A stretch of DNA of 43,074 bases from CALOBA01 sp942491465 (GTDB taxonomy: Bacteria; Pseudomonadota; Gammaproteobacteria; Chromatiales; Chromatiaceae): positions 1 through 43,074 of the forward strand of contig CALOBA010000052.1 of assembly GCA_942491465.1 (NCBI GenBank). The letters run 5' to 3'. Both the position numbers and the translations under genes were made by a program. Under the pieces are notes generated by a model that worked only from the letters and a program-made list of their open reading frames with translations, was not told where the DNA came from and did not search any database. This document shows, piece by piece, positions 1-8,548 of the stretch; positions within the stretch are counted from its first letter, which is position 1, and each line of letters begins with the position of its first letter.

Positions 1-136
1 CGGCATTGGGCTTACTTCCCGACCACGTTTTCTACAAACCGAGCGTCTCTTGCTCTCCGACATCCGTCTCTTTTCGCGGTCGTCCAGGCGAGCCCTTCCC
101 GAATGCCATTAAGTTAGCGAGCGATGGGGGCGCTTT

Positions 137-202
137 GTGGTAGCGGCTTCCAGCCGCGACTCGGCTCGCGCGGCGACCGTCGCGGCTGGAAGCCGCTCCC
201 AC
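137..202. repeat. REP-type hairpin, copy 1
   Basis: GCGGCTTCCAGCCGCGAC on the left pairs with GTCGCGGCTGGAAGCCGC on the right, around a short GC-rich centre. This long imperfect palindrome is typical of intergenic REP/BIME sequences. It differs from copy 2 by GGTAGC instead of GGGAGC at the left foot. A transposase remnant of the family that mobilises REPs lies 240 bp away. Confidence 0.85.
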
Positions 203-350
203 GGCTTGACTTAACGGCATTGGGCTTACTTCCCGACCACGTTTTCTACAAACCGAGCGTCTCTTGCTCTCCGGCATCCGTCTCTTTTCGCGGTCGTCCA
301 GGCGAGCCCTTCCCCAATGCCATTGGGTTAGCGAGCGATGGGGGCGCTTT

Positions 351-416
351 GTGGGAGCGGCTTCCAGCCGCGACTCGGCTCGCGCGGCGACCGTCGCGGC
401 TGGAAGCCGCTCCCAC
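351..416. repeat. REP-type hairpin, copy 2
   Basis: This is the second copy of the palindrome at 137-202, with perfect GTGGGAGCGG / CCGCTCCCAC feet. It ends about 30 bp from the 3' end of the transposase remnant, the usual spacing of REP sequences around such genes. Confidence 0.85.
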
Positions 417-444
417 GGCTTGACTTAACGGCATTGGAGCCCTT

Positions 445-660
445 TCAGGTCCGTCGTCCGACCATGGCGGCCACCTGCCGTTCGGACCTTGGGCTGCCGA
501 GCACGAACCCGCCGTTGGTGCAATCGCGCAGGCGCCGCAGCAGTTCGGCACTGAGCACGTCCTCGAACAACCGACGATACGCGGCGAGACGCGTCTCGTC
601 GGAGCCCGCCAGCTCTCGGTAGAGTGCGTGTGGCGTCAGCACAGGATCCGTTTCGCCCTT
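445..660 (-). pseudogene. C-terminal remnant of a REP-associated tyrosine transposase (RAYT)
   Basis: The minus-strand reading frame gives a C-terminal tail with LTPHALYRELAG, AAYRRLFEDVLS, TNGGFVLGS and a terminal AAMVGRRT. These resemble the last 65-70 residues of Y1/HUH transposases of the RAYT (TnpA-REP) family: a DP(V/L)LTPH segment, a helix, the TNGGxxLG motif and an (I/V)AAMxGRR end. The HUH motif and catalytic tyrosine domain are absent; the frame runs upstream into the end of the neighbouring gene with no start, so it is a truncated relic. REP hairpins lie immediately 3' of it, as expected for this family. Function is lost. Confidence 0.75.
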
Positions 661-668
661 TGGCCTGC

Positions 669-1450
669 TTAGCCGACCCGACCCCGTAAGCCTTTTCCCC
701 GACGGAAGCGACCGCCCACGAAGAGCATGGCAGCGGCACCGAACAGCGTGAAGGTCGCCGGTTCCGGGATCGCTTTCGGGATCGCTTCGTCAAACGTGGT
801 CGCCAGCACGATATTGTCGATGTAAATGTCCGAGCCGGTGGAGTTATTGAGGGAAAAGGATACTTGGGTCGGGCTGCCGGAGATGGCCGTGTATGTGGAA
901 GCGGATGCCGTGTTAAACGGCGTGTCGGTTTCGGCGGAGGGATCGATCCACAGCGCGGCGGTATCGGTGGTCAGATTGGTGCCGCGCAACACCATGCGGA
1001 AGGTTTGCCCCGCCGTGTAGGTGTGAGCGGGAGAGGTGTCGCTTCCGTTTATGCGGGTTTGGGTATCACCGCTTTCAAAACCCCAGCCACTGCCAACCGC
1101 TGATCCGTTCACATAATTATTCAGATCAAAAGATCCAGAGCTCATGACGGTGAGATCAAGGGCGAAATAGAGCGATTCTCCTGTCGCTGGCCCCGACAAG
1201 CCGCTGGTGTCTCTTTCTAGCAATCCTGAAACGGTGCCGGTGCCGATGGCAAGGCGCCCGTCGCTTATGACTGGAGTGGGGCCTCCCATCATATGCTGTA
1301 CGACCACGCGCCGCCCCATCCGTCGCCGGCGCTGCCCTGGCCGTCGATGTCGCCGTTGGCATAGTCAAAGTTTTCCTGCAGCAGGATGCTGGACTGAGCG
1401 GCAGTTGCGCAGAGCGCGGTGAGTATTCCGATGAGGATTGTTTTTGTCAT
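669..1450 (-). CDS. PEP-CTERM sorting-domain protein, interrupted by a frameshift
   Basis: This is an exported protein probably destined for exosortase processing. The start is ATG at 1450, preceded by a strong AAAGGAGACC ribosome-binding site; the protein begins with a signal peptide (MTKTILIGILTALCATAAQS). The C-terminus has the PEP-CTERM tripartite signal: PEPATFTLFG, a hydrophobic helix, then the basic tail RFRRGKGLRG. The middle is a beta-rich Ser/Thr/Gly region of the sort seen in secreted PEP-CTERM proteins. The N-terminal frame stops at about 1289 after GGAWSYSI, and the rest is read in another frame that is open through the same point, so one indel near 1289-1320 restores a protein of about 260 residues. 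It may be a sequencing error or a young pseudogene. No exosortase gene is in the window. Confidence 0.75.
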
Positions 1451-1494
1451 GGTTAGGTCTCCTTTGTCGTTTTTGAAGCCAGCTTGATTGCGGG

Positions 1495-1610
1495 GGGAAG
1501 ACGGGGTTAAGTCTGGGGAAGACGGGAACCTGTATCTTGCATTCAGAGGGAAGACGGGGTCAAGTCTTGGAGGGAAGACGGGATGTTCAAGTCTTGTATC
1601 TTGCATTCAG
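1495..1610. repeat. Short direct repeats (GGGAAGACGGG and GTATCTTGCATTCAG)
   Basis: GGGAAGACGGG occurs four times in 116 bp, twice followed by a (T/C)AAGTCT segment, and GTATCTTGCATTCAG occurs twice (about 1532-1546 and 1596-1610). The block lies directly upstream of the PEP-CTERM gene's ribosome-binding site and may be a relic of a RAYT-linked repeat. No gene is supported in it. Confidence 0.7.
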
Positions 1611-1648
1611 TAGCTGGCTTGCCAGATGGAAAATTGGCCGAATGCCGT

Positions 1649-1741
1649 GTTCAGAAACAAGTGCTGCAGGCGCAACCGCGAAATGGCCAATCAAAAGGTT
1701 CAGCGAGCGGGCGTCTGCGCCACTTGTTTCTGAACCGATCC
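1649..1741 (+). mobile_element. Miniature inverted-repeat element, copy 1
   Basis: It has GTTCAGAAACAAGTG at the left and CACTTGTTTCTGAAC at the right, followed by the family's fixed right end CGATCC. The interior (AAATGGCCAATCAAAAGG, then AGCGAGCGGGCGTCTGCG) matches the other copies. The left end has lost the TCAAG flank, and no target duplication is visible (right flank TTGA). It is the most decayed of the short copies. Confidence 0.88.
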
Positions 1742-2025
1742 TTGAAGACGTTGCCGGCGGGCGCGCTCCTGTTCGACGAGGCCGCGTCGGACTTCGATCC
1801 GCGCGGCGTCGCGTTGCGGCCTTGGCTCGGCCGGAGACGACGGCGGGTGGTTTTTTTCTGTAAGGCAAGGGTAGGTCCGCCGGTCCTGCTTGCCGACGGA
1901 AGTCGGCGCAGCCCGGGGCGGCTCGCGAACGGGCAGGGTGGCTGCTATGATCCCCCGCCGAAGGTCTGGTCGGGTTTCCGCGCCCGTGCAGGCTGCCACT
2001 GGCCCATCCGCCCCGCGAGGTCCCT

Positions 2026-2919
2026 TTGAAGTTCACCGTCGAGGAATTCCGCAACTGGTCCCACCGCAGCGTGACGCTGCTCGGCATGTCCGGCGTGGGT
2101 AAGACCTATCTGTCGGCGCTGCTGCGCCGCAACGACTGGTTTCATTACTCCGGCGACTATCGCATCGGCACCCGTTATTTGGATGAGCCGATCCTGGACC
2201 TGATCAAGTCCCAGGCGATGCAGGTGCCGTTCCTGCGCGATCTGCTGCGCAGCGACTGGATCGCCATCCAGAACAAGATCCGCGTCGACGACCTGGGGCC
2301 GGTGCTGAGCTTCGTGGGCAAGTTGGGTGATCCGGAGCAGGGCGGGCTGTCGCTGACCGAGTTCACCCGGCGCCAGACGCTGTATCGCCAAGCCGAGATC
2401 GCGGCCATGCTCGATGTGCCGGAGTTCATCGGCAAGGCCCGGGACATCTACGGCTACCGCAACTTCGTCAACGATGTGGGCGGCAGCCTCTGCGAACTCG
2501 ACGAGCCCGCGGTGACCGATCTGCTCGCCCGGCATACGCTGATCCTTTATATCCGGGTGCCCGAGGTGGACGAGATCAAGCTCATCGAGCGCGCCCAGGC
2601 CGACCCCAAGCCGCTGTACTTTCGGCCCAAGTTCCTGCATGCCGCGGTCAAGGACTATCTGACCATGAAGGGGCTGGAGTACGTCGCCGACATCGAGCCG
2701 AACGACTTCGGCCGGTGGGTCTTCCCGCGGCTGTTCCACTCGCGGGTGCCGCGCTACGAGGCCATCGCCCGGCCCTACGGCTACACGGTGGAGTCCACCG
2801 AGGTGGCCGCCGTGCGCGATGAGAAGGACTTTCTGGAGCTGGTGGAGCGGGCCATCGACCGCCACGTCGAGCTGCCGGATGCGCCCGTGCCGGGCGAGCG
2901 CGCCGACGACTTCGGCTGA
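2026..2919 (+). CDS. P-loop NTPase-like protein linked to metA
   Basis: This is a 297-residue soluble protein with a clear Walker A, GMSGVGKT, at residues 20-27. No membrane segment or signal peptide is seen. A Walker B or base-specificity motif is not obvious; a hydrophobic strand (TLILYIRVPE, near residue 171) is a candidate. The start is TTG, chosen because the conserved N-terminus begins there and a weak GAGG precedes it. It ends 14 bp before metA on the same strand, so the two are probably co-transcribed. I recognise it only as a conserved P-loop protein that travels with metA; its substrate is unknown. A possible TATGAT -10 box lies at 1946-1951 without a convincing -35. Confidence 0.75.
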   Translation: MKFTVEEFRNWSHRSVTLLGMSGVGKTYLSALLRRNDWFHYSGDYRIGTRYLDEPILDLIKSQAMQVPFLRDLLRSDWIAIQNKIRVDDLGPVLSFVGKLGDPEQGGLSLTEFTRRQTLYRQAEIAAMLDVPEFIGKARDIYGYRNFVNDVGGSLCELDEPAVTDLLARHTLILYIRVPEVDEIKLIERAQADPKPLYFRPKFLHAAVKDYLTMKGLEYVADIEPNDFGRWVFPRLFHSRVPRYEAIARPYGYTVESTEVAAVRDEKDFLELVERAIDRHVELPDAPVPGERADDFG

Positions 2920-2933
2920 TCGGGGAGGCCGCC

Positions 2934-4010
2934 ATGCCCATCGTTGCCCACAACGAACTACCGGCCTTCGCACGGTTGCGTGCCGAGGGTCAGAACATCG
3001 TCGACTCCGGTCGCGCCCTGACTCAGGACATCCGCGAGCTGCACATCGGCCTGCTGAACATGATGCCGGACGCGGCCCTGGAGGCCACCGAGCGGCAGTT
3101 CCTGCGTCTGGTCGGTCAGAGCAACCAGATCGCCCAGTTCTATGTGCACCCGTTCTCGCTGGCCGGGCTCGGTCGCGGCGAGGTGGCCAGCGCCCATGTG
3201 GCGCGGTTCTATGAATCGTTCGAGAGCATCCGCGCCCAGGGGCTCGATGCGCTGATCATCACCGGCGCCAATGTCACCGGCCCCGACCTGTCCGGCGAGC
3301 CGTTTTGGGAGCCGTTGATCGAGGTGGTGGACTGGGCCTTCGACCACGTCACCTCGACGCTGTGCTCCTGTCTGGCGACCCACGCGGTGATGCAGTTCCG
3401 CTACGGCCAGCGTCGCCAGCCGCAGCCGCGCAAGCTCTGGGGGGTGTTCCCGCATCGGGTCGTCGCCCGTTCCCATCCGCTGGTGAGCAGTGTCAACACC
3501 CGCTTCGATGTCCCGCATTCCCGCTTCAACGACATCTCCCGGGCGCAATTCCAGCAGTCCGGGCTGCACGTCCTGGCCGAGGGGGGGCGCTGCGGCGTGC
3601 ACCTGGCGGTCAGCGCCGACGGCATCCGCCAGGTGCTGTTCCAGGGCCACCCGGAGTACGACACCATCTCGTTGCTGAAGGAGTTCAAGCGTGAGGTGCG
3701 CCGCTATGTGGCCGGTGCCCGGCCCGATTTTCCGCCCTTTCCGGAGGGCTATCTGGGGCTCAAGGAGCGCGCCGTGTTGGACGAATACCGCACGCTGCTG
3801 GAGCTGGCCCTCGACCGCGGTCGCGAGCCGCCGGCCTTTCCCGAGGCGCGCATCACCGAGACCCTGAACAACACCTGGCACGACACCGCCGAGGGCGTGG
3901 TCGGCAACTGGATGGGGCTGATCTACAGCCTGACCCACAGTGACCGGCGGCTGCCGTTCATGGACGATGTGGACCCGGATCACCCGCTGCGGGCGTTGGC
4001 GCAGCGTTGA
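2934..4010 (+). CDS. metA: Homoserine O-acyltransferase (MetA family)
   Basis: It catalyses acyl-CoA-dependent activation of homoserine, the first dedicated step of methionine synthesis. Alignment by eye to E. coli MetA gives HVTSTL-CSC (catalytic Cys146), the LFQGHPEYD box (His239, Glu241), VPHSRFND and the C-terminal ITETLNNTWHDT region. The length, 358 residues, is slightly above the usual 300-310. The position that in E. coli MetA (Glu111) helps select succinyl-CoA is Asp118 here, in ITGANVTGPD, so the acyl donor cannot be assigned from sequence. GGGGAGG precedes the ATG. The last 53 bp overlap the end of the convergent gene on the minus strand. Confidence 0.93.
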   Translation: MPIVAHNELPAFARLRAEGQNIVDSGRALTQDIRELHIGLLNMMPDAALEATERQFLRLVGQSNQIAQFYVHPFSLAGLGRGEVASAHVARFYESFESIRAQGLDALIITGANVTGPDLSGEPFWEPLIEVVDWAFDHVTSTLCSCLATHAVMQFRYGQRRQPQPRKLWGVFPHRVVARSHPLVSSVNTRFDVPHSRFNDISRAQFQQSGLHVLAEGGRCGVHLAVSADGIRQVLFQGHPEYDTISLLKEFKREVRRYVAGARPDFPPFPEGYLGLKERAVLDEYRTLLELALDRGREPPAFPEARITETLNNTWHDTAEGVVGNWMGLIYSLTHSDRRLPFMDDVDPDHPLRALAQR

Positions 4011-5322
4011 TGATCTCCGGGGGATGGGCGCCGTTCGGTTGCCGATAGACGATCTTAAGCCGCAGCCATCCCGCCGATGGCTGCCGCGACGATGCACGCA
4101 GCTCAATGGCCGCAAGTGCCGGCGGGAGTTGTGCGCCGTCGGCGCCTGACCATCTGCTGATCAGACGGCGCTCACCAGCGGCCAGCGCCCGCATCCATGC
4201 CTCCTCGCCGGGATGGGCTGCGCCGGACAATTGGATTTCGTGGCGCACGGAGGTGCCGTAGAGCGCCATGAGTCGTCGCTCAAGGGCGTCGAATGCATCC
4301 CGCAGGCGGCGACCGTCGGCAGAGGACGGGATGGGCTCGCCCACCGCGATCAGACCTGCGAGCATCCCGGCCTCCGCCGGCGTGGCGCGGTATTGGGCAA
4401 ATCCCGGAGCCGGGATCGGTACCTGGTCAAGAACGACGGTGCCGTCGGGTTGTCGGGCCCCCGCCAGCGCCCCGATGTCGACATCGGCGCCAATCCCGAA
4501 CGGTCGTGCGGCGTCGGAGAACGGTTCGGGCGCTGCCGCGGGGGCCTCGGTTGTGCCGTCGGAATCCATCGCGTCGGCGGAGGCGGCAGCCTTTGGCGCT
4601 GTGGAAGCCGCAGCCGGATTCCGTTCGTCCATATTCGGCGCCGTGGGTGGAGGTGCCGCGGGGGTCAGCTGCGCTGCGACCATTCCCGGAGGCTCGCCGG
4701 CACCCGTAAGAGGCTGATCTGCCCCAAGCTGTTCGGGCCAGTGCAGGACGGCGATGTAGGCGCCCGCGATCCCCAAGACCGAGGCGGCCAGGGTTGCAGG
4801 TAGACGCCATTTAAGGCGATTTCTGTCAACTTTCATACCATCTGGCTCGTCTTGAGGCCGGCCTTCGGCGTCGGGCTGGTGGTCACATGGCGCGCTAGGC
4901 TCCCGCCAGCCTTCCTTGAAGGCGAATATCAATCCTGAGTCCTCTGGTATGGACGTTTCCGGCAATCGCCTAAGCTCGCCGCGGCCCGGTTTGTCGCCGG
5001 TTGCGGTCTCATGGCTGCCCGCCGATGCGCGCGCTCGCGCAGGCAGCAACAGGACTTCGGCGCCGGTATGGCCCAGCACCTTCAGGTAGCGTTGCGCCTT
5101 TTCCGCGTCGGCCGATCGCTTGACGATTCGGGGTCCTTTGGCAAAGGATTGGGCAACTCGTTCGGGTTCGATGCGGTAGAGTCGGGCTACGGCCGCGATG
5201 GCTGTATCGGCTTGATGACCCGGCAGTATGCGGCCGGTCAGCACGACGTTGTAATATGCGGCTTCGGCCGGGGCCGGTGGCGGCCGCTGCCGTGCGTCGC
5301 CATCGATATTCGGCTCAGGCAT
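3958..5322 (-). CDS. Membrane-anchored protein of unknown function
   Basis: It is a 454-residue protein. Residues 23-95 form a compact N-terminal domain (YYNVVLTGRILPG ... ARLYRIEPERVAQSF ... VKRS ... YLKVLGHTGAEVLLLP) of a kind seen at the N-terminus of other proteobacterial envelope proteins; I have no name for it. A linker leads to one membrane segment at about 174-195, then an Ala/Pro-rich stretch (205-290) and a C-terminal part without a motif I recognise. The expected topology is a cytoplasmic N-terminus and a periplasmic C-terminus. It is divergent from the PEGA-domain gene (41 bp between starts), suggesting a shared control region, and its 3' end overlaps metA antisense by 53 bp. Confidence 0.7.
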   Translation of the reverse strand: MPEPNIDGDARQRPPPAPAEAAYYNVVLTGRILPGHQADTAIAAVARLYRIEPERVAQSFAKGPRIVKRSADAEKAQRYLKVLGHTGAEVLLLPARARASAGSHETATGDKPGRGELRRLPETSIPEDSGLIFAFKEGWREPSAPCDHQPDAEGRPQDEPDGMKVDRNRLKWRLPATLAASVLGIAGAYIAVLHWPEQLGADQPLTGAGEPPGMVAAQLTPAAPPPTAPNMDERNPAAASTAPKAAASADAMDSDGTTEAPAAAPEPFSDAARPFGIGADVDIGALAGARQPDGTVVLDQVPIPAPGFAQYRATPAEAGMLAGLIAVGEPIPSSADGRRLRDAFDALERRLMALYGTSVRHEIQLSGAAHPGEEAWMRALAAGERRLISRWSGADGAQLPPALAAIELRASSRQPSAGWLRLKIVYRQPNGAHPPEIINAAPTPAAGDPGPHRP

Positions 5323-5363
5323 CGGTATGTGGGCTCAAGCAGGCGCCGGGGGGTAACGGCACT

Positions 5364-6497
5364 ATGACAAGACGACTAATCATTCTAGTTTATTTGACTC
5401 TCTTTCTGGCGCCGGCCCTATCGGTCGCCCGCGACATCGGCGCCCTGGAGTCCGCCCTTGGTACCGCGCGCGGCGAGCTGGCCAAGACGCAGGAGCAGCT
5501 TGCGACCCAGCGGCGCGCCGCCGACAAGCTGGCGGATGAGCTCGCGGCGCTGAATGCGGCGGCCCCGGAGCTGGAGCAGGCCCGCGCTGCGGCGCGCGAG
5601 GCGATGGATGCCCGGTATCAGCGTATCATTGCCGACCCGATGCTCGATCTGGGGTCGGCCTTGGTCAACTACCGCGAAGCGATGGAGGCCGTTGCCCGTC
5701 AGACAGCGGCCTCTCAGGCAAAGGAGCGGGCGATCAGCGATCAGCGCGAACGGATCGCGCGCACCGAGCGTGCGACGCAGTCCGCTGCCGAGCAGGTGAC
5801 CGAGGCTCGGGCGACCTTCGACCGGGCGCGGGTCGCCCGGTTGGAAAAGGAGCTGAACGCGGTGGGCGAGATCACGCTGTCCCATAGCCGGCGCTGCGAG
5901 CCCGACGAGACGATCGCCGGTTGCATCGAGCGCACGCAGGAGGCGGCACGCGATCTTGCCAAGCAGCGCTTTGTCGATCAGGTCTTCGCCGCGGCGACGG
6001 AAGCCGACGCAATCGCCGAGGCGCGCGACGGCGCCGGGCTTGAGGTGACGTTGATCGAGAGTCGAGTCGCCAATGGCCAGTTCAAGGGGCAGGGTGACTA
6101 CGACGTGGAGATCACTGCGAAGATTGCCCAGCGTGTCGGCGCGGAGGCCGTCTGCACCCTGCTGCGCCTGAGCGCGGATCAGTGTGCCGGCGCCCCCGCC
6201 CCCGCCCCCGCCCCCGCAATCCCTGCGGCCTCTTCCGAGACCTCGGACCCCTCCGCCGGGGACGCTGCCCCCGAGGGCGTGCCCGGCGATGGCGATCACG
6301 TGCTGACGGTGCGCTCAAACGCCTACTACGACGAGGTCTTCATCGATGGCGTTGCCTACGGCTCCACCAAGGTGGCCGTCAATCTGCCCTCGGGGGAGTA
6401 CGACGTGGAGGTGCGCAAGCCCGGCCACCGCAGCTGGCGCCAACGCATCCGGCTCGACCGTGACCGTACCGTCGTGGCGGAGCTGTCCGAGCCCTGA
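5364..6497 (+). CDS. Periplasmic coiled-coil protein with C-terminal PEGA domain
   Basis: This is a 377-residue exported protein. It opens with a signal peptide (MTRRLIILVYLTLFLAPAL), followed by a long Ala/Glu/Arg/Gln-rich coiled coil (about residues 25-190), a region with two cysteines (RRCEPDE, IAGCIE), a short AP repeat linker (PAPAPAPA) and a C-terminal PEGA domain (VRSNAYYDEVFIDGVAYGSTK ending in EVRKPGHRSW). PEGA domains are surface or peptidoglycan-associated beta folds. I chose the ATG at 5364 over an upstream in-frame one because the signal peptide starts there. It is divergent from the membrane-anchored gene and 2 bp upstream of the META-domain gene, so the latter is probably in the same transcript. 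Confidence 0.8.
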   Translation: MTRRLIILVYLTLFLAPALSVARDIGALESALGTARGELAKTQEQLATQRRAADKLADELAALNAAAPELEQARAAAREAMDARYQRIIADPMLDLGSALVNYREAMEAVARQTAASQAKERAISDQRERIARTERATQSAAEQVTEARATFDRARVARLEKELNAVGEITLSHSRRCEPDETIAGCIERTQEAARDLAKQRFVDQVFAAATEADAIAEARDGAGLEVTLIESRVANGQFKGQGDYDVEITAKIAQRVGAEAVCTLLRLSADQCAGAPAPAPAPAIPAASSETSDPSAGDAAPEGVPGDGDHVLTVRSNAYYDEVFIDGVAYGSTKVAVNLPSGEYDVEVRKPGHRSWRQRIRLDRDRTVVAELSEP

Positions 6498-6499
6498 GC

Positions 6500-7592
6500 A
6501 TGGCCGACATGCGCACCGCGAGCCCAGGCAACGGCAGTCGAGCCCGCGCTCGAGACCGGACGGGTCCGCTGGAGTCCTCCAGCGGCGCGTCGCCGAGTCC
6601 GCTTGGTCAAGGTTCAGAAACAAGTGGTGCAGACGCAACGACGAAACGGCCAATCCAAAGGCTCAGCGAGCGGGCGTCTGCACCACTTGTTTTTGAATCG
6701 ATCCTTGGTGCTCGTTGGTGGATCATTGGCGCAATGCTGCTGTTTGCGGTTGCTGCCAAGGCCCAGCAAGACGGTCCGGAGAACACAGGCGATCTGCTTG
6801 AGCGGGGTGCCTGGCAGCTGGATGCGTACCGCAAGGACGCCGTTATGCATCCGGCTGCCCTCGGCGCGGGCAGCGGCTACGCGCTGTTCGAGAACCGCTA
6901 CTATCGTCTGAACGCCGGCTGCGGAACGCTCAAGGGCAGCTACTGGCTGCGGGGGGGCACTGGTCTTCTCGCCCCCGGTGGGCTTGATGAGGGAGGACTG
7001 CCCGGATACGCTCGCCGCGCAAGAACAGGCCGTGCTGGATCTGCTGCGGAACGTCGATTGGGTGCGGGCCGCGGGTGGCGCAGTGCTGCTCACGGATGCC
7101 GAGGGTCAGCCCCTGCTGCGCCTGACGAGACCGATGCAGGTGCCGCTGCAAGGCAGGCAATGGCGGCTGCAGGCCTATCGCGACGCCGCCGGGGTCGTCG
7201 TCAAGGCCCTGGCCGCCCCGGACTTCACGCTGACGTTCGAGAATGCCGAACAGCTTGCGGGCAGGGCCTGCGCCGGCTATCGAGCCAACTACAGCCGCGA
7301 CGATCGCACATTGCAGCTCACCGGTCCGATCGCCATGATCCGCGACGCCTGCCGCACCGAGCCCAGGGCCGAGGCGCAAGGCGTCGACTACTTCGCCGCC
7401 CTCGAGGCCGCTCGTGCCTATCGCGTCTACGCGAACTCGCTGCTGTTGCGCGACGAGGACGGGCGGATGCTCGCCAGTTTTTCAGCGATTACGCAGGAAG
7501 GGACCATCGCTGGCGGCGGCACCGGTATGGAGGCGCGTCGCGTCGACGACCTGCCGGCTGCGCCGGAGCCGCTGCTGCCGCAGTTGCGTTAG
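6500..7592 (+). CDS. Two-META-domain (HslJ-like) exported protein, frameshifted and carrying an in-frame mobile element
   Basis: The protein has two META domains in tandem: WQLDAYR ... NAGCGTLKGSYW ... GLMREDCPDTLAAQEQ, then WRLQAYRDAAG ... CAGYRANYSRDD ... MIRDACRTEP. META proteins are small, often periplasmic or lipoprotein-like. A hydrophobic signal-like segment (WWIIGAMLLFAVAAKA) precedes domain 1. The frame changes at a run of seven G at 6951-6957; removing one G gives GSYWLRGGALVFSPP, a normal META core, so this is probably a sequencing indel. A 98-bp element at 6607-6704 plus its 4-bp duplication adds exactly 34 codons without a stop. Translation may start at 6500, just after the PEGA gene, or at ATG 6734 after the element. 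Confidence 0.7.
6607..6704 (+). mobile_element. Miniature inverted-repeat element, copy 2 (TSD TTGG)
   Basis: This is a complete 98-bp copy: TCAAGGTTCAGAAACAAGTG at the left and CACTTGTTTTTGAATCGATCC at the right, flanked by TTGG at 6603-6606 and 6705-6708. There is no transposase. Insert plus duplication is 102 bp, so it is frame-neutral in the META gene. Confidence 0.95.
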
Positions 7593-7718
7593 CGGGATCG
7601 TCATGCAATCGTGCCTTGAGTCCGGCGCCCAGATGCGATCCAATAGCCGACAATCACGCCAGTCCCGGCACCGGGGATCGGGCCTGAGACGCCCATCCGC
7701 TAAATGAGGTCCCGATCG

Positions 7719-8243
7719 ATGCAGCCCAGCCTAGACGACGCCCGACCGGGCCCGGCCCACTATCTGTTCAGTTTCGCCGTGCTGCTGCTGCTTTGGCTGC
7801 TGCTGGCCGGTTCGCTGGCGGTGCAGGAGGTCGTCGCGGGGGCCGCGGTCGCCCTGGTGGTGACCATCATCGCCGCGCCGCGGCTCGGTATCTTCACCGG
7901 GATGCGCTTCTCGCTGGGCGCGCCGGTGGCCTTGCTGCGCTATCTGGTGCACTTCTTCAAGGCGCTGATCATCGCCAATCTCGATGTCGCCCGGCGGGTG
8001 CTGGCGCCGTCGCTGCCGCTGCGCCCGGCGGTGGTGGAGGTGCAGACCGGGCTGCGCTCGTCCCTCGGACGGATGCTGTTGGCCAACAGCATCACGCTGA
8101 CCCCGGGCACCCTGACCATCGACGTGCGCGACGATCGGCTGTTCGTGCACTGGATCGACTGCCCGCCGGGGACCGATCTGGAGCAGGCCACCGCCGCCAT
8201 CGCGGCGGAATTCGAGCACCTGATCAAGGGCTTCCTGAAGTGA
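7719..8243 (+). CDS. mrpE: Mrp-type Na+/H+ antiporter subunit E (MbxA/MbhA-like)
   Basis: This is an inner-membrane subunit of the Mrp-type ion-translocating module. The 174-residue protein has hydrophobic helices near the N-terminus (YLFSFAVLLLLWLLLAGSL), then the typical MrpE end: RMLLANSITLTPGTLTID, VHWIDCPPG and a short amphipathic tail. ATG 7719 is preferred over 7704 because GAGGT lies 8 bp before it. It is the first gene of a same-strand run that reaches 20773 and whose order (E, F, G, D-like, E+B, C, D) matches the Mbh/Mbx antiporter modules of archaea. Confidence 0.92.
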   Translation: MQPSLDDARPGPAHYLFSFAVLLLLWLLLAGSLAVQEVVAGAAVALVVTIIAAPRLGIFTGMRFSLGAPVALLRYLVHFFKALIIANLDVARRVLAPSLPLRPAVVEVQTGLRSSLGRMLLANSITLTPGTLTIDVRDDRLFVHWIDCPPGTDLEQATAAIAAEFEHLIKGFLK

Positions 8244-8253
8244 GGGCAGGGCG

Positions 8254-8520
8254 ATGACACCGAATCTATTGGAGATCATTGCGTTGGCCCTGGTGGGCGC
8301 GGCGCTGCTGCTCGGACTGCTGCGGCTGGTGCTCGGGCCCGGCTCGGCGGACCGCATCATCGCCGCCGACAATCTGTCGATCACGGCCACCGCCGGCATC
8401 GCGGGCTTTGCGCTCTGGTTCGCGACGCCGCTGTATCTGGATGTGGCGCTGATCTTCGGCGTGCTCGCCTTCGTCGCGGTGGTCGCCATCGCCCGCACCA
8501 TCGAGGGGCATCGCGAATGA
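8254..8520 (+). CDS. mrpF: Mrp-type antiporter subunit F (MbxB/MbhB-like)
   Basis: An 88-residue protein with three hydrophobic helices and the MrpF signature LGPGSADRIIAADNLS between helices 1 and 2. It begins 10 bp after mrpE and is followed by mrpG after 28 bp. MrpF is a small structural subunit of the antiporter module; isolated activity is not expected. Confidence 0.92.
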   Translation: MTPNLLEIIALALVGAALLLGLLRLVLGPGSADRIIAADNLSITATAGIAGFALWFATPLYLDVALIFGVLAFVAVVAIARTIEGHRE

Positions 8521-8548
8521 GCCGGCTCATCTTTCGGGGGGACCTGCC

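Larger units (their letters stand above)
1..437. repeat. 214-bp tandem duplication (2 copies plus start of a third)
   Basis: The sequence beginning CGGCATTGGGC at 1 begins again at 215, and CGGCATTGG appears once more at 429, so the period is exactly 214 bp. The copies differ at only a few positions (for example CTCCGA versus CTCCGG, and GAATGCCATTAAG versus CAATGCCATTGGG). Each unit ends in a long REP-type hairpin. The open frames seen across it are compositional and repeat from unit to unit, so no gene is called. Confidence 0.9.

Noticed and set aside
4213..4803. Plus-strand frames opposite the membrane-anchored protein gene
   Set aside because: The minus-strand frame has a signal-free domain, a membrane helix and a sensible start; the plus-strand frames are Arg/Gly-rich shadows.
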